DNA of 64,000 nt from Pseudochrobactrum sp. sp1633 (lineage in GTDB: Bacteria; Pseudomonadota; Alphaproteobacteria; Rhizobiales; Rhizobiaceae). The notes beneath the pieces were generated by a model. The model did not search any database and was not told the DNA's origin. It saw nothing but the letters and a program-made list of their open reading frames with translations. A program made the translations under genes and the position numbers. Position 1 is the first letter of the stretch. The number at the start of each line of letters is the position of its first letter. The stretch is from the NCBI RefSeq assembly GCF_030376605.1, contig NZ_JARRAE010000015.1, positions 1 through 64,000 of the forward strand, given 5' to 3'. Positions 8,979 through 17,483 of the stretch are shown in pieces.

Positions 8979-9500
8979 TTAACGGCAGGCTCCGTTGCGC
9001 ATATTTTCAAAACCGGCATTGCGGGCAACACAGGCATTCGGGAATGTCTGGCTGCGACCACGATTGGTTGCGCAAACCGGCGCATATTCACGGGTACAGG
9101 CTGTTTGCGGACGGTTATTGCCACCCCAGTTTCCGCCATTATTGCCGCCCCAGCTACCTGACGGACGACCCGGCCGCTCCGGTCGCATAGCGCCGCCAGG
9201 ACGATCTGGACGTTGCTGCCACTGCGGCGGACGGGATTGGGACGGCCTGCATTCACCATTACCTATAATGCGATAGCCCTCAGCGCGTGCCTGACAACTA
9301 TTGGCAAGTGTGCGGGTTTTGCCGTTACGCACACCGCAAACCGGCGCATATTCCATCGTGCACATTTGCGGGCTGTTAGGCCGCACAGGAGGCCGGATCG
9401 GCCTGCCCTCATCAACAGAAACACTACAGGCGGAAAGCACCATCAATGCCGCCAGCGGCGCGCAGAGACGTTTTAAATGCAATAAAACAGAATAACCCAT
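8979..9500 (-). CDS. Lipoprotein with two Kazal-type protease-inhibitor domains
   Basis: 173 residues. The N-terminus is a lipoprotein signal with lipobox LSAC, Cys25 being the lipidated residue. A first six-cysteine-type module, C..EYAPVCG......NSCQA...G......GEC, spans about 47-84. A linker rich in Pro, Arg, Gly, Asn and Trp follows (about 85-131). A second module C..EYAPVCA.....NACVA...G......GAC forms the C-terminus. The EYAPVC signature and cysteine spacing are those of Kazal domains, known as serine-protease inhibitors. The lipid anchor places the protein on a membrane facing the periplasm or outside. GAGG lies 8 bases before the ATG. The target protease is unknown. Confidence 0.85.
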   Translation of the reverse strand: MGYSVLLHLKRLCAPLAALMVLSACSVSVDEGRPIRPPVRPNSPQMCTMEYAPVCGVRNGKTRTLANSCQARAEGYRIIGNGECRPSQSRPPQWQQRPDRPGGAMRPERPGRPSGSWGGNNGGNWGGNNRPQTACTREYAPVCATNRGRSQTFPNACVARNAGFENMRNGACR

Positions 9501-9566
9501 CAGCGCGCCTCATTTTTATCTGAACAGAATGATCACAATACTATCGTTCTTATAATAATGCGCAAT

Positions 9567-9597
9567 AAAAAAGCTCAGGAGCTTGCGCTCCTGAGCT
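9567..9597 (-). terminator. Terminator of the spermidine gene downstream of nspC
   Basis: Perfect stem GCTCAGGAGC (9573-9582) / GCTCCTGAGC (9587-9596). Read on the minus strand it is followed by T6. Confidence 0.85.
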
Positions 9598-9623
9598 TCA
9601 TTTAATTACTGAACAGATCAAAA

Positions 9624-10859
9624 TCAGAAAATCTGACGTTCGCCCTGCTCGTCACGGATCCATGTGGTCAGACCGATCTTGCTCATCGTGGTCAGAAACG
9701 GACGCGGATCAAGTTCTTCAACATTGACCATTGTCTTGGAATCCCACTCACCTGTGGCAACAAGCATCGCTGCAGCAACCGGCGGTACACCGGCAGTATA
9801 GGAAATGCCCTGTGAGCCGACTTCATTATAGGCATCCTTATGGTCTGCCACGTTGTAAATGAAGACTTCACGTTCCTTACCGTCTTTCGTGCCTTTAACC
9901 AGATCACCGATACAGGTCTTGCCGGTATAGTCCGGTGCCAGCGATGACGGATCAGGCAACACAGCTTTGACCACTTTCAGCGGAATAACTTCCAGACCTT
10001 CAGCAGTTTTAACCGGCTGTTCGGACAACAGGCCGAGATTGTTCAGCACGTTGAAAACATTGATGTAATGATCGCCAAAGCCCATCCAGAAGCGCACATC
10101 CGCGCCCTCGATATTGCGTGCCAGCGAGTGCACTTCATCATGGCCGGTCATATAGGCCTTCTGCTTGCCGACGACAGGAAGATCATATTCCATGCCCACT
10201 TCAAACATCTTATTGACCTGCCATTCACCCTTCTGCCACGAGTAAACGCGACCGGTAAATTCGCGGAAATTGATTTCCGGATCAAAATTGGTGGAGAACC
10301 AACGGCCATGCGAACCGGCATTGATATCAATAATATCAATATCGGTGATCTTGTCGAAATATTCGTCCTGAGCCAGACGCGCATAGGCATTGACCACGCC
10401 CGGATCGAAGCCGATGCCGAGAATAGCGGTTACGCCTTTTTCAGCGCAAAGCTCACGGCGCTTCCACTCATAATTTGCGTACCACGGCGGGGTCTCACAA
10501 ATCTTGTTTGGTTCTTCATGGATAGCGGTATCCATGTAAGCCACGCCGGTTTCAATACAGGCCTGCAACACAGACATATTGATGAAAGGCGAGCCGACAT
10601 TGATCACGATCTGTGAATTTGTCCTGCTAATCAGTGCCTTAGTGGCTTCAATATTCAGAGCATCCAGTGCATGGGCTTCTAATACGCCCTCAACCTTCAT
10701 ACTTTTCTTTTCACGAACACTTGCGACCATATCATCGCATTTTGATTTTGTTCGCGAAGCAATGTGAATATCACCCAGTACATCGTTGTTCTGCGCACAT
10801 TTATGCGCCACAACCTGCGCCACGCCTCCGGCACCAATAATCAGGACATTTTTTTTCAT
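9624..10859 (-). CDS. Saccharopine dehydrogenase-like enzyme, carboxy(nor)spermidine dehydrogenase
   Basis: Condenses aspartate semialdehyde with putrescine (or diaminopropane), reducing the imine with NAD(P)H to carboxyspermidine. This is the first step of the alternative spermidine route. The N-terminal Rossmann motif GAGGVAQVVA is at residues 8-17. The C-terminal part matches the saccharopine dehydrogenase family. I used the ATG at 10859 (411 residues); an upstream in-frame ATG at 10895 is possible but would place extra residues before the Rossmann strand. It is transcribed after nspC, 141 bases apart, which is the main support for this specific role over lysine metabolism. Confidence 0.9.
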   Translation of the reverse strand: MKKNVLIIGAGGVAQVVAHKCAQNNDVLGDIHIASRTKSKCDDMVASVREKKSMKVEGVLEAHALDALNIEATKALISRTNSQIVINVGSPFINMSVLQACIETGVAYMDTAIHEEPNKICETPPWYANYEWKRRELCAEKGVTAILGIGFDPGVVNAYARLAQDEYFDKITDIDIIDINAGSHGRWFSTNFDPEINFREFTGRVYSWQKGEWQVNKMFEVGMEYDLPVVGKQKAYMTGHDEVHSLARNIEGADVRFWMGFGDHYINVFNVLNNLGLLSEQPVKTAEGLEVIPLKVVKAVLPDPSSLAPDYTGKTCIGDLVKGTKDGKEREVFIYNVADHKDAYNEVGSQGISYTAGVPPVAAAMLVATGEWDSKTMVNVEELDPRPFLTTMSKIGLTTWIRDEQGERQIF

Positions 10860-11000
10860 TTCACGCGGTACGCTCCATAGTAGCCTTTTTGGCACAATCT
10901 CAAATTTTGCTGATGAAGATTATGCATCAATCAATGATACGCCATAAACGGATTGCTCCGCCTATGAGCGCATCGGTTGCACTTTTATAGTCCCTGCCGC

Positions 11001-12101
11001 TCAGGAAAGAGCAGCGGTAAAGTCGTCAAAAGTAAACTCTTTGACAAGCTCTTCAGTTCCGTCGAGCTGACGGACAACGATGGACGGCATTTTAACGCCG
11101 TTGAACCAGTTTTTCTTGACCATTGTATAACCGGCCGCATCCTGAATGGAGAGACGGTCACCGATCTGCAACGGTTTTTCAAAACGGAATTCGCCGAAAA
11201 TATCACCGGCAAGGCAGGATTTACCGCAGATCATGATTTCATGATCGCCTTTATTCGGCTCCAGCTTAGCGGTCTGGCGATAGATCAGCAGATCGAGCAT
11301 ATGCGCTTCAATCGAGCTGTCGACGATTGCAAGATTTTTGCCGTTGAACAGCGTATCCAGCACGGTGACTTCCAGAGTGGCGGATTTGGTAATCGCGGCC
11401 TCACCCGGCTCCAGATAAAGCTGCACGCCGTATTTCTCGGAGAAAGCTTTCAGACGTGCGCAGAACTGATCCAGCGGATAATTTTCACCGGTAAAGTGAA
11501 TGCCACCACCAAGGCTGACCCAGTTTACACGGGAAATCAGATGGCCGAAACGCTCTTCTATAATGCCGAGCATCTCATCAAAACGCTCAAATTTATCGTT
11601 CTCACAATTGTTGTGGAACATGAAACCCGAGACTTTATCCATCACGGTTTCGATCTTTGCGGCATCCCATTCGCCAAGGCGGCTGAACGGACGCGCCGGA
11701 TCGGCCAGCGAGAAGTCGGAAGTGGAAACCTGCGGGTTCACACGCAGACCACGGATATGGTTCTTCGATGCTTCATCAAAACGGGTCAGCTGACCAATGG
11801 AGTTGAAAATGATCTTGTCGCTGTTTGCGAGCACATCTTCAATCTCATCATCCGCATAGGCAACGCTGTAAGCATGTGTTTCGCCGGCAAATTTTTCCTT
11901 ACCGAGCTTTACCTCATAGAGCGAGGACGATGTTGTGCCGTCCATATATTCACTCATCAGATCGAACACTGACCAGGTGGCAAAACATTTCAGCGCCAGC
12001 AGGGATTTGGCACCGGAGTTCTCGCGCACATATTTAATCTTTTCCAGATTAGGCAGGAGTTTGGTCTTATCGATCAGGTAATATGGGGTCTTAATCGTCA
12101 A
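11001..12101 (-). CDS. nspC: Carboxynorspermidine/carboxyspermidine decarboxylase
   Basis: PLP-dependent decarboxylase that converts carboxyspermidine to spermidine, cytoplasmic. The 366 residues have the fold-type III (alanine racemase-like) layout. The Schiff-base lysine is in LLALKCFA (Lys38), and the glycine-rich phosphate loop is in 'WVSLGGGIHF' (about 195-204). The catalytic Cys is in ICGKSCLAGD (Cys296). Partner of the dehydrogenase that follows it on the same strand; together they form the complete pathway from aspartate semialdehyde and putrescine. Confidence 0.95.
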   Translation of the reverse strand: MTIKTPYYLIDKTKLLPNLEKIKYVRENSGAKSLLALKCFATWSVFDLMSEYMDGTTSSSLYEVKLGKEKFAGETHAYSVAYADDEIEDVLANSDKIIFNSIGQLTRFDEASKNHIRGLRVNPQVSTSDFSLADPARPFSRLGEWDAAKIETVMDKVSGFMFHNNCENDKFERFDEMLGIIEERFGHLISRVNWVSLGGGIHFTGENYPLDQFCARLKAFSEKYGVQLYLEPGEAAITKSATLEVTVLDTLFNGKNLAIVDSSIEAHMLDLLIYRQTAKLEPNKGDHEIMICGKSCLAGDIFGEFRFEKPLQIGDRLSIQDAAGYTMVKKNWFNGVKMPSIVVRQLDGTEELVKEFTFDDFTAALS

Positions 12102-12508
12102 TTCTGCTTATCCGGTCTGTTACAGTTACGGGCACTATCGGGAAAGGTTGGATCCTGCTGGCAGGAAACCGCGCGACATAATTAGTTGAGCAGCGGTGGT
12201 TCTTCTTTACTGCATAATATCGAAAACCGAAACCGGTTTTATAAATTTACACAGTTGCAATGTAAAAAACCTCCGTCAGCCCATATCTTTGGCATCAGAT
12301 TATGTCTGCTGTTATATAGGGGCTTAATATGACGATTTAAATAAGGGCAGATAAAGCTTTGCCGTAATCGCTTTTTTGTGCCCGCAAATATGCGGCCATT
12401 ATCGAAAAACATTAAAAAATCTGCCCATGCGGTTGGCACCCGCGCAATCCTGACAGATAATGCAGCATTCTTTCGACCCGATCAAAACCAATGATATGAG
12501 GTAATCGA
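12102..12508. promoter_or_regulatory. Divergent intergenic region with possible structured leader of nspC
   Basis: 407 bases between nspC and the Tat-exported hydrolase. On the nspC side a CCTGC/GCAGG hairpin (12154-12165), flanked by GGTT/AACC, would lie in the nspC 5' leader. A perfect palindrome AAACCGGTTT lies at 12230-12239. A speF-type leader RNA, known upstream of alphaproteobacterial polyamine decarboxylase genes, is a candidate for the nspC leader. I could not confirm it by structure alignment. The remaining DNA is AT-rich and non-coding. Confidence 0.35.
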
Positions 12509-13486
12509 ATGTCCCTTACCCGCAGAAATATCTTCAGCCTTGCCACGGCTGCAACACTCACCGGCCTTGCAGCGCCACAGATTCTAACGCGCGCAGCCTT
12601 TGCAGATGTCCCGCTTTCCGGTGTCACATCACCCGGTTTTCACCGTTTCATGCTTGGTGACTTTCAGATCACAGTGTTACTGGACGGCCTGCGTGCCGGT
12701 GAAGCCCCGCAAAAAACCTATGCCATCAATCAGCCGGAAGAAGCGGTTGCAGACTTGTTAAAAGCCAATCTTCTGCCTGCCGATCGTTTCGTCAACGGAT
12801 TTACTCCGACACTGGTCAATACGGGCTCCGAACTGATCCTGTTTGATACCGGCATGGGTGCAGCTGCCCGCGAAAACGGACAAGGAAAATTACCAGCAAT
12901 GATTGAAGCTGCCGGTTACAAACCGGAACAGGTCACTATTGTGGTCCTCACCCATTTCCACCCTGACCATATTGGCGGACTGATGGAAAACGGCGCTCCC
13001 GCCTTTGCCAATGCGCGCTATGTTACAGGGCAGGCAGAATATGATTTCTGGACCAGTCCTGACCGCGCAGGCACACCGGCCGAAGGCGTGCAGAAAATTG
13101 TTCTCGCCAATGTAAAACCGCTGGCGGATAAGACCAGTTTTCTTAAAGACGGAGATGCTGTTGTCTCCGGTATTACAGCACTTGCTGCTTTCGGCCACAC
13201 ACCCGGTCATATGGCTTTCCGCGTTGAATCCGGCGGTAAGCAGATCATCCTGATTGCCGACACGGCCAATCATTTCGTCATCACATTGCAAAGACCGGAA
13301 TGGCATGTGGTTTTTGATGCCGACAAAGAAATGGCGGCTGCAACCCGCAAGCGCATGTTTGATATGATTGCTTCGGAACGCTTGCCATTTATCGGTTATC
13401 ATATGCCGTTTCCGGCTATCGGCTATTTGCAGGCGATGGATCAGGGATACCGGTATGTACCTGAGAGCTATCAGCTCGATTTATAA
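12509..13486 (+). CDS. Tat-exported metallo-beta-lactamase-fold hydrolase
   Basis: 325 residues. The N-terminus TRRNIFSLATAATLTGLAAP is a twin-arginine signal peptide, so the folded enzyme is probably periplasmic. The metal ligands of the MBL fold are all visible: HFHPDH (about 150-155), His in GHTPGHMAF, Asp in LIADTANH and His in IGYHMPF. This fits lactonases and other hydrolases with a dinuclear zinc site. The substrate (lactone, ester or other) cannot be read. GAGG lies 9 bases before the ATG. It is convergent with the siderophore operon. Confidence 0.9.
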   Translation: MSLTRRNIFSLATAATLTGLAAPQILTRAAFADVPLSGVTSPGFHRFMLGDFQITVLLDGLRAGEAPQKTYAINQPEEAVADLLKANLLPADRFVNGFTPTLVNTGSELILFDTGMGAAARENGQGKLPAMIEAAGYKPEQVTIVVLTHFHPDHIGGLMENGAPAFANARYVTGQAEYDFWTSPDRAGTPAEGVQKIVLANVKPLADKTSFLKDGDAVVSGITALAAFGHTPGHMAFRVESGGKQIILIADTANHFVITLQRPEWHVVFDADKEMAAATRKRMFDMIASERLPFIGYHMPFPAIGYLQAMDQGYRYVPESYQLDL

Positions 13487-13517
13487 TAAAGAACAAGAGC
13501 TACCAGCTCGATTTATA
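13465..13517. repeat. Imperfect tandem duplication across the stop codon
   Basis: GAGCTATCAGCTCGATTTATA (13465-13485, first 20 bases plus one) recurs at 13497-13517 with a single T-to-C change, at a 32-base period. The first copy encodes the last codons of the hydrolase. The second is outside the gene. Confidence 0.85.
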
Positions 13518-13534
13518 GGGGCGCGCAGCAAAAT

Positions 13535-13567
13535 AAATCACGCTGTTTTTCATCAACGGCGTGATTT
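13535..13567. terminator. Convergent-gene terminator
   Basis: AAATCACGC (13535-13543) / GCGTGATTT (13559-13567) inverted repeat with a T-rich loop, touching the stop of the minus-strand ATPase gene. It could serve both converging transcripts. Confidence 0.6.
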
Positions 13568-14325
13568 TACATGAAATAGGTAGCGATGCGCTTGCCTTCG
13601 ACATCCTGCACTTTGAACACTGTGCCATAGATGGATTCCAGCACCACAGGGCAGACAATCTCTTCCGGCGTACCCTGACAGAACAGCTTGCCGTGCTGCA
13701 TTGCAACAATATGGTCGGAATAGCAGGATGCGAAATTGATATCATGCAGCACAACGACAACCGTCTTGCCCAGATCATCCGCCGCTTTGCGCAATAGCTT
13801 CATCATCTCGACGGAATGTTTCATGTCGAGATTGTTCAGAGGCTCGTCAAACAGGGTGTAATCCGTGTCCTGACACAGTACCATCGCCACATAGGCGCGC
13901 TGACGCTGACCACCGGACAACTCATCAAGGAAACGATCAGCCAGATCATTCAGGTTCAGATACTGGATAGAACGTGCCACAAATTGTGCATCTTCCGCAG
14001 TCGGCCTGCCTTTGCTGTAAGGGTAGCGGCCGAAGGTCACCAGATCGCGCACGGTCAGGCGTGCCGTCATATGGTTTTCCTGACGCAGGATCGACAAATG
14101 CTTGGCCAGCACATCACCGGCAGTGCGTGCCACATCCATATTGTCGACCAGAACCTGCCCCTGATCCGTTGGAATAAGGCGGCTGATCATCGACAACAGC
14201 GTGGATTTTCCCGCGCCGTTAGGGCCGATAATCGAGGTGATACCGCCGGATGGCAATGTCACCGAGACATCATTGACCACCAGAGTTTCGCCATAGGTTT
14301 TACTGACGGCTTTGACCTCGATCAT
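13567..14325 (-). CDS. Ferric-siderophore ABC transporter ATP-binding protein
   Basis: Cytoplasmic ATPase for the two permeases encoded just upstream, 252 residues. Walker A GPNGAGKST (34-42), signature LSGGQ (136-140) and Walker B YTLFDEP (156-162) are intact. The HDINFA switch region is typical of the FecE/VctC/CeuD group. The ATG overlaps the permease stop (four bases), indicating coupling. Last gene of a five-gene operon. The closest named relatives by memory are catechol/petrobactin-type importers, so the actual siderophore is uncertain. Confidence 0.92.
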   Translation of the reverse strand: MIEVKAVSKTYGETLVVNDVSVTLPSGGITSIIGPNGAGKSTLLSMISRLIPTDQGQVLVDNMDVARTAGDVLAKHLSILRQENHMTARLTVRDLVTFGRYPYSKGRPTAEDAQFVARSIQYLNLNDLADRFLDELSGGQRQRAYVAMVLCQDTDYTLFDEPLNNLDMKHSVEMMKLLRKAADDLGKTVVVVLHDINFASCYSDHIVAMQHGKLFCQGTPEEIVCPVVLESIYGTVFKVQDVEGKRIATYFM

Positions 14326-15338
14326 CGAGCAACTCCTCGTACCAGCATCAGAATAAAGAACAAACCGCCGACAAATTCGATCACAATGCCCAGTGCGGTA
14401 TTGAAAGCAAAAACACGCTCAAGAATAAGCTGTCCGCCGACAAGGGCAATCACAGCCAGCAGCACGGCGGCAGGTATTGTGTAACGGTGGCGTGTAACCG
14501 GCATAATCATATAAGCAAGGTTGGCGACCAGCAGTCCGAAGAAAGTGACAGGCCCCACCAAGGCAGTGGACACCGAAACCAGAACCGCCACCATCATCAG
14601 AATGATCATTGTTGTGCGCTTGTAATTGATACCCAGACCAATCGCCGTTTCGCGCCCCAGCGACAGAATGTCAAACCGGTGACCAATGCGCCATGCAACC
14701 ACGGAAACAAGGCCGACTACGATAACCGACAGGCCGAGCAGCTGACTGTCAATCGTGTTGAATGAGGCAAACAGCCTGTCCTGCAACACCACAAAATCAT
14801 TCGGGTCGATAATCCGCTGCATAAAGCCGGTGCCGGAACGAAAGAACACGCCGAAAATAATCCCCACCAGCATCAAAAGATGCAGCGAGCGCCCCTCACC
14901 GGCAAACAGCCAGCGATAGAGCAGGCCGGAAAAGCCCATCATCAAAGCGATTTCCACCAGAAACATCAGTTTCGGGTTGGCCATAGAGACTGCATGGGCA
15001 CCGAGCGTGAAAACCAGCACCGTCTGCAACAGCGCATAAAGCGCATCAAAACCCATGATTGAGGGCGTGAGAATCCGGTTATTGGTAATGGTCTGAAACA
15101 TGACCGTGGAGAGCGCAATGGAATAGGCCACCAGCACCATTGCCGCGAGTTTGGTACCGCGAAACGGCAATACAAAACTCCAGCTGCCTTTTGCGCCAAT
15201 GGTCATGAAAGCGACCATAGCGATGAGCGCCAATGCGCCCAGCAATGCCAGCCGTTTCAATGCGCTCCGGCGATTGGCCGGATTTTCTGCCGCCAATGCA
15301 GCCTGATTTTGCGCCGGATAGATCGTTTCATGCACCAC
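14322..15338 (-). CDS. Iron-siderophore ABC transporter permease (second)
   Basis: FecCD-family inner-membrane permease of 338 residues with about nine or ten hydrophobic helices. A polar N-terminal tail of about 30 residues is followed by helix 1. The conserved GLLVANLAYMIMPVTRHR segment, near the ATPase contact, lies towards the C-terminus. It overlaps the preceding permease by 11 bases and the following ATPase gene by 4, so the three are translated as a unit. Confidence 0.92.
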   Translation of the reverse strand: MVHETIYPAQNQAALAAENPANRRSALKRLALLGALALIAMVAFMTIGAKGSWSFVLPFRGTKLAAMVLVAYSIALSTVMFQTITNNRILTPSIMGFDALYALLQTVLVFTLGAHAVSMANPKLMFLVEIALMMGFSGLLYRWLFAGEGRSLHLLMLVGIIFGVFFRSGTGFMQRIIDPNDFVVLQDRLFASFNTIDSQLLGLSVIVVGLVSVVAWRIGHRFDILSLGRETAIGLGINYKRTTMIILMMVAVLVSVSTALVGPVTFFGLLVANLAYMIMPVTRHRYTIPAAVLLAVIALVGGQLILERVFAFNTALGIVIEFVGGLFFILMLVRGVAR

Positions 15339-16287
15339 GGGCGGACTTCCTCAAAACCAGATACAGGAAGAAGGCACTGCCGAGTACGCCGAGAATAGTA
15401 CCGACCGGAATTTCATAAGGCGCATTGATGGTGCGGCCGATCATATCGCAGATCAGCACCAGACCCGCGCCGAGCAGCGCAATCCACGGCAGCGAGCGGC
15501 GCATACTGTCGCCCATCACCATGCTCACCACATTAGGCACAATCAGACCGAGAAACGGCACAATGCCAACGGTCGTCACCACGCAGGCCGTGACCATAGA
15601 GACAATAGTCAGCCCCAAAGTCATCACACGACGATAGTTCAAACCGAGATTGGTGGTAAAAGCCTCGCCCATGCCCGCAACGGTAAAGCGGTCGGCTGCA
15701 ATATAGGCGGCAATCGTCAGGCCGAAAGACAGCCACAGCAGTTCATAACGTCCGCGCAGTACGGCAGAAAAATCACCGGTCGTCCAAGCGCCCATCGATT
15801 GCAGCAGATCAAAACGATAGGCGAAGAATGTGGTGATTGCCGAAATCACACCGCCGAGCATAATGCCCACAAGCGGCACAATCACCGGCGAGCGCAGCGG
15901 AATCTGCCGCAAGATCAGCATGAACAGCGCCGTGCCTGCGAGTGCAAAACTGGTCGCCACCAGCATTTTGCCAAAGACCGGCAGACCGGGTGCAAGGATC
16001 ATCACCGTCAGAATACCGAGTGAGGCGGAATCCACCGTACCTGCCGTTGACGGCTCGACGAAACGGTTACGCGCCAGAATTTGCATAATCGTGCCGGAAA
16101 CCGCCATGCCTGCACCGGCAAGGATCAGCGCAATGGTGCGCGGAATACGGGTTTCCACCAGCACAAATTGCGCGCGCCGTGCGGTTTCATCTCCGAACAG
16201 GCTTTGTAAAGACACGTCGCTCACCCCGATAAACAAGCTTATCAGAGCAAGAAGAACCAGCAGGCATGTCGCAGCAATCAGCTTCAC
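15328..16287 (-). CDS. Iron-siderophore ABC transporter permease (first)
   Basis: FecCD-family permease of 319 residues with multiple hydrophobic helices. The C-terminal half holds GLIVPNVVSMVMGDSMRRSL, the family's coupling region. It forms a heterodimer with the permease encoded downstream. Preceded by a hairpin that separates it from the binding-protein gene, consistent with lower expression of the membrane parts. Confidence 0.92.
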   Translation of the reverse strand: MKLIAATCLLVLLALISLFIGVSDVSLQSLFGDETARRAQFVLVETRIPRTIALILAGAGMAVSGTIMQILARNRFVEPSTAGTVDSASLGILTVMILAPGLPVFGKMLVATSFALAGTALFMLILRQIPLRSPVIVPLVGIMLGGVISAITTFFAYRFDLLQSMGAWTTGDFSAVLRGRYELLWLSFGLTIAAYIAADRFTVAGMGEAFTTNLGLNYRRVMTLGLTIVSMVTACVVTTVGIVPFLGLIVPNVVSMVMGDSMRRSLPWIALLGAGLVLICDMIGRTINAPYEIPVGTILGVLGSAFFLYLVLRKSARGA

Positions 16288-16360
16288 AAGGACAGCAACC
16301 GTTTTGAGCGGTTCGCTTTGTAGAAAAAGCGATCAGCGGTGGAAACAACACAAGCATAAT

Positions 16361-16397
16361 AAAAGGCAGCAGTGACAATGCATTGCTGCCTTTTTTA
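16361..16397 (-). terminator. Attenuating hairpin between binding protein and permease genes
   Basis: GGCAGCA (from 16365) pairs with TGCTGCC (to 16390), flanked by A4 and T6. On the minus strand it follows the binding-protein gene by about 120 bases and has a TTTTATTAT tail. Confidence 0.7.
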
Positions 16398-16513
16398 CAG
16401 TCTTGCAGACAATCCGGATGCTTTAGCCTGAAAGAACCGGCGGGGTAAAGTCAAAACACGACATTTTTACTCCGCTTATCCGTAAAGCCCTCCGGAATCT
16501 TATTTCTGAAGGC

Positions 16514-17425
16514 TTATTTCTTGATACCGGCGATCAGCTGATCAACGATTTTTTCCATCGAAGTCAGGCCGCTGGCATTGAGATACCATGCAGCACCGTC
16601 CAGATAGACAACTTGTTTGTTCTTCCAGGCATTGGTCTGGCCAACAACGGCATTGTCGAGGAACTTCTCTGCGGCAACGCCTTCACGGCCGATCGCAGCA
16701 TCACGGTCGATCACATAGAGCCAGTCAGGGTTCTTTTCGAGGATATATTCAAACGAGATCGGCTGGCCGTGACCACCCGGCTTGATATCATCGGCAGCAG
16801 GCTTCACACCGAGATCATCATACAGCACACCAAAGCGCGAACCCGGACCATAGGCGCTGATTTTGCCGCCGGTTGTCAGCACCAGAAGGCCGGTTCCGGA
16901 CTTTTCTGCAAGTGCCTTTAGCTCATCTTTCTTGGCATTCAGCTTGGTCAGTGCGGCTGAGGCTTCTTTGTCTTTGCCAAAGATATTGGCCAGAGTGCGG
17001 ACATTGTCTTCCGAGCTTTTCACAAAATTTTTGGCATCGGCAGTCAGGTCGATTGTCGGTGCGATTTTCGCCAGTTCCGCAAATTTGGCAGCAGAACGTC
17101 CGCCAACAATAATCAGATCCGGCTGCGCAGCGTTGACAGCTTCATAATCCGGCTCAAACAGCGTGCCGATCTTGATATATTCATCGGCATCATATTTGGT
17201 CAGGTAATCCTGCTTTTTAATGGTCGGCACGCCCAGAACCTTGACGCCCAAAGCATCCAGCGTATCGAGAGATGAAAGATCAAAGGTGATAACTTTCTGC
17301 GGTACATCCGGCAGCTTTGTTTCGCCCTGCGCATGTTTGACGGTGACTTCACCAGCCAGTGCCGCGCCTGCAAACAAGATTGCACCGGCAGCGATGCTTG
17401 CAAAAAGTCCTGTCATCCGTTTCAT
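16514..17425 (-). CDS. Siderophore ABC transporter periplasmic binding protein
   Basis: 303 residues. The signal peptide ends at GAALA (about residue 24). The mature part matches the FhuD/CeuA/YclQ-type periplasmic binding fold, with 'VKVLGVPTIKK', 'AAQPDLIIVGGRSA' and a Trp/Arg-rich C-terminal lobe. It binds ferric siderophore and passes it to the FecCD-type permeases. It follows the siderophore reductase gene by 58 bases. The predicted ribosome site is AAGAGGAAAAAAG. Confidence 0.93.
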   Translation of the reverse strand: MKRMTGLFASIAAGAILFAGAALAGEVTVKHAQGETKLPDVPQKVITFDLSSLDTLDALGVKVLGVPTIKKQDYLTKYDADEYIKIGTLFEPDYEAVNAAQPDLIIVGGRSAAKFAELAKIAPTIDLTADAKNFVKSSEDNVRTLANIFGKDKEASAALTKLNAKKDELKALAEKSGTGLLVLTTGGKISAYGPGSRFGVLYDDLGVKPAADDIKPGGHGQPISFEYILEKNPDWLYVIDRDAAIGREGVAAEKFLDNAVVGQTNAWKNKQVVYLDGAAWYLNASGLTSMEKIVDQLIAGIKK

Positions 17426-17443
17426 CTTTTTTCCTCTTCAACA

Positions 17444-17459
17444 GTTTGATTTATCAAAC
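17444..17459 (-). promoter_or_regulatory. Short palindrome before the binding-protein gene
   Basis: GTTTGAT-TT-ATCAAAC lies between the reductase and binding-protein genes. It may be an operator for internal transcription or an RNA hairpin. It does not fit TGA-N9-TCA spacing. Confidence 0.35.
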
Positions 17460-17483
17460 AAAAATCTTGCGTATTTTCTCTTC

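Noticed and set aside
10977-11972. A 331-codon plus-strand open frame opposite nspC
   Set aside because: Antisense shadow of nspC, whose active-site motifs are complete on the minus strand.
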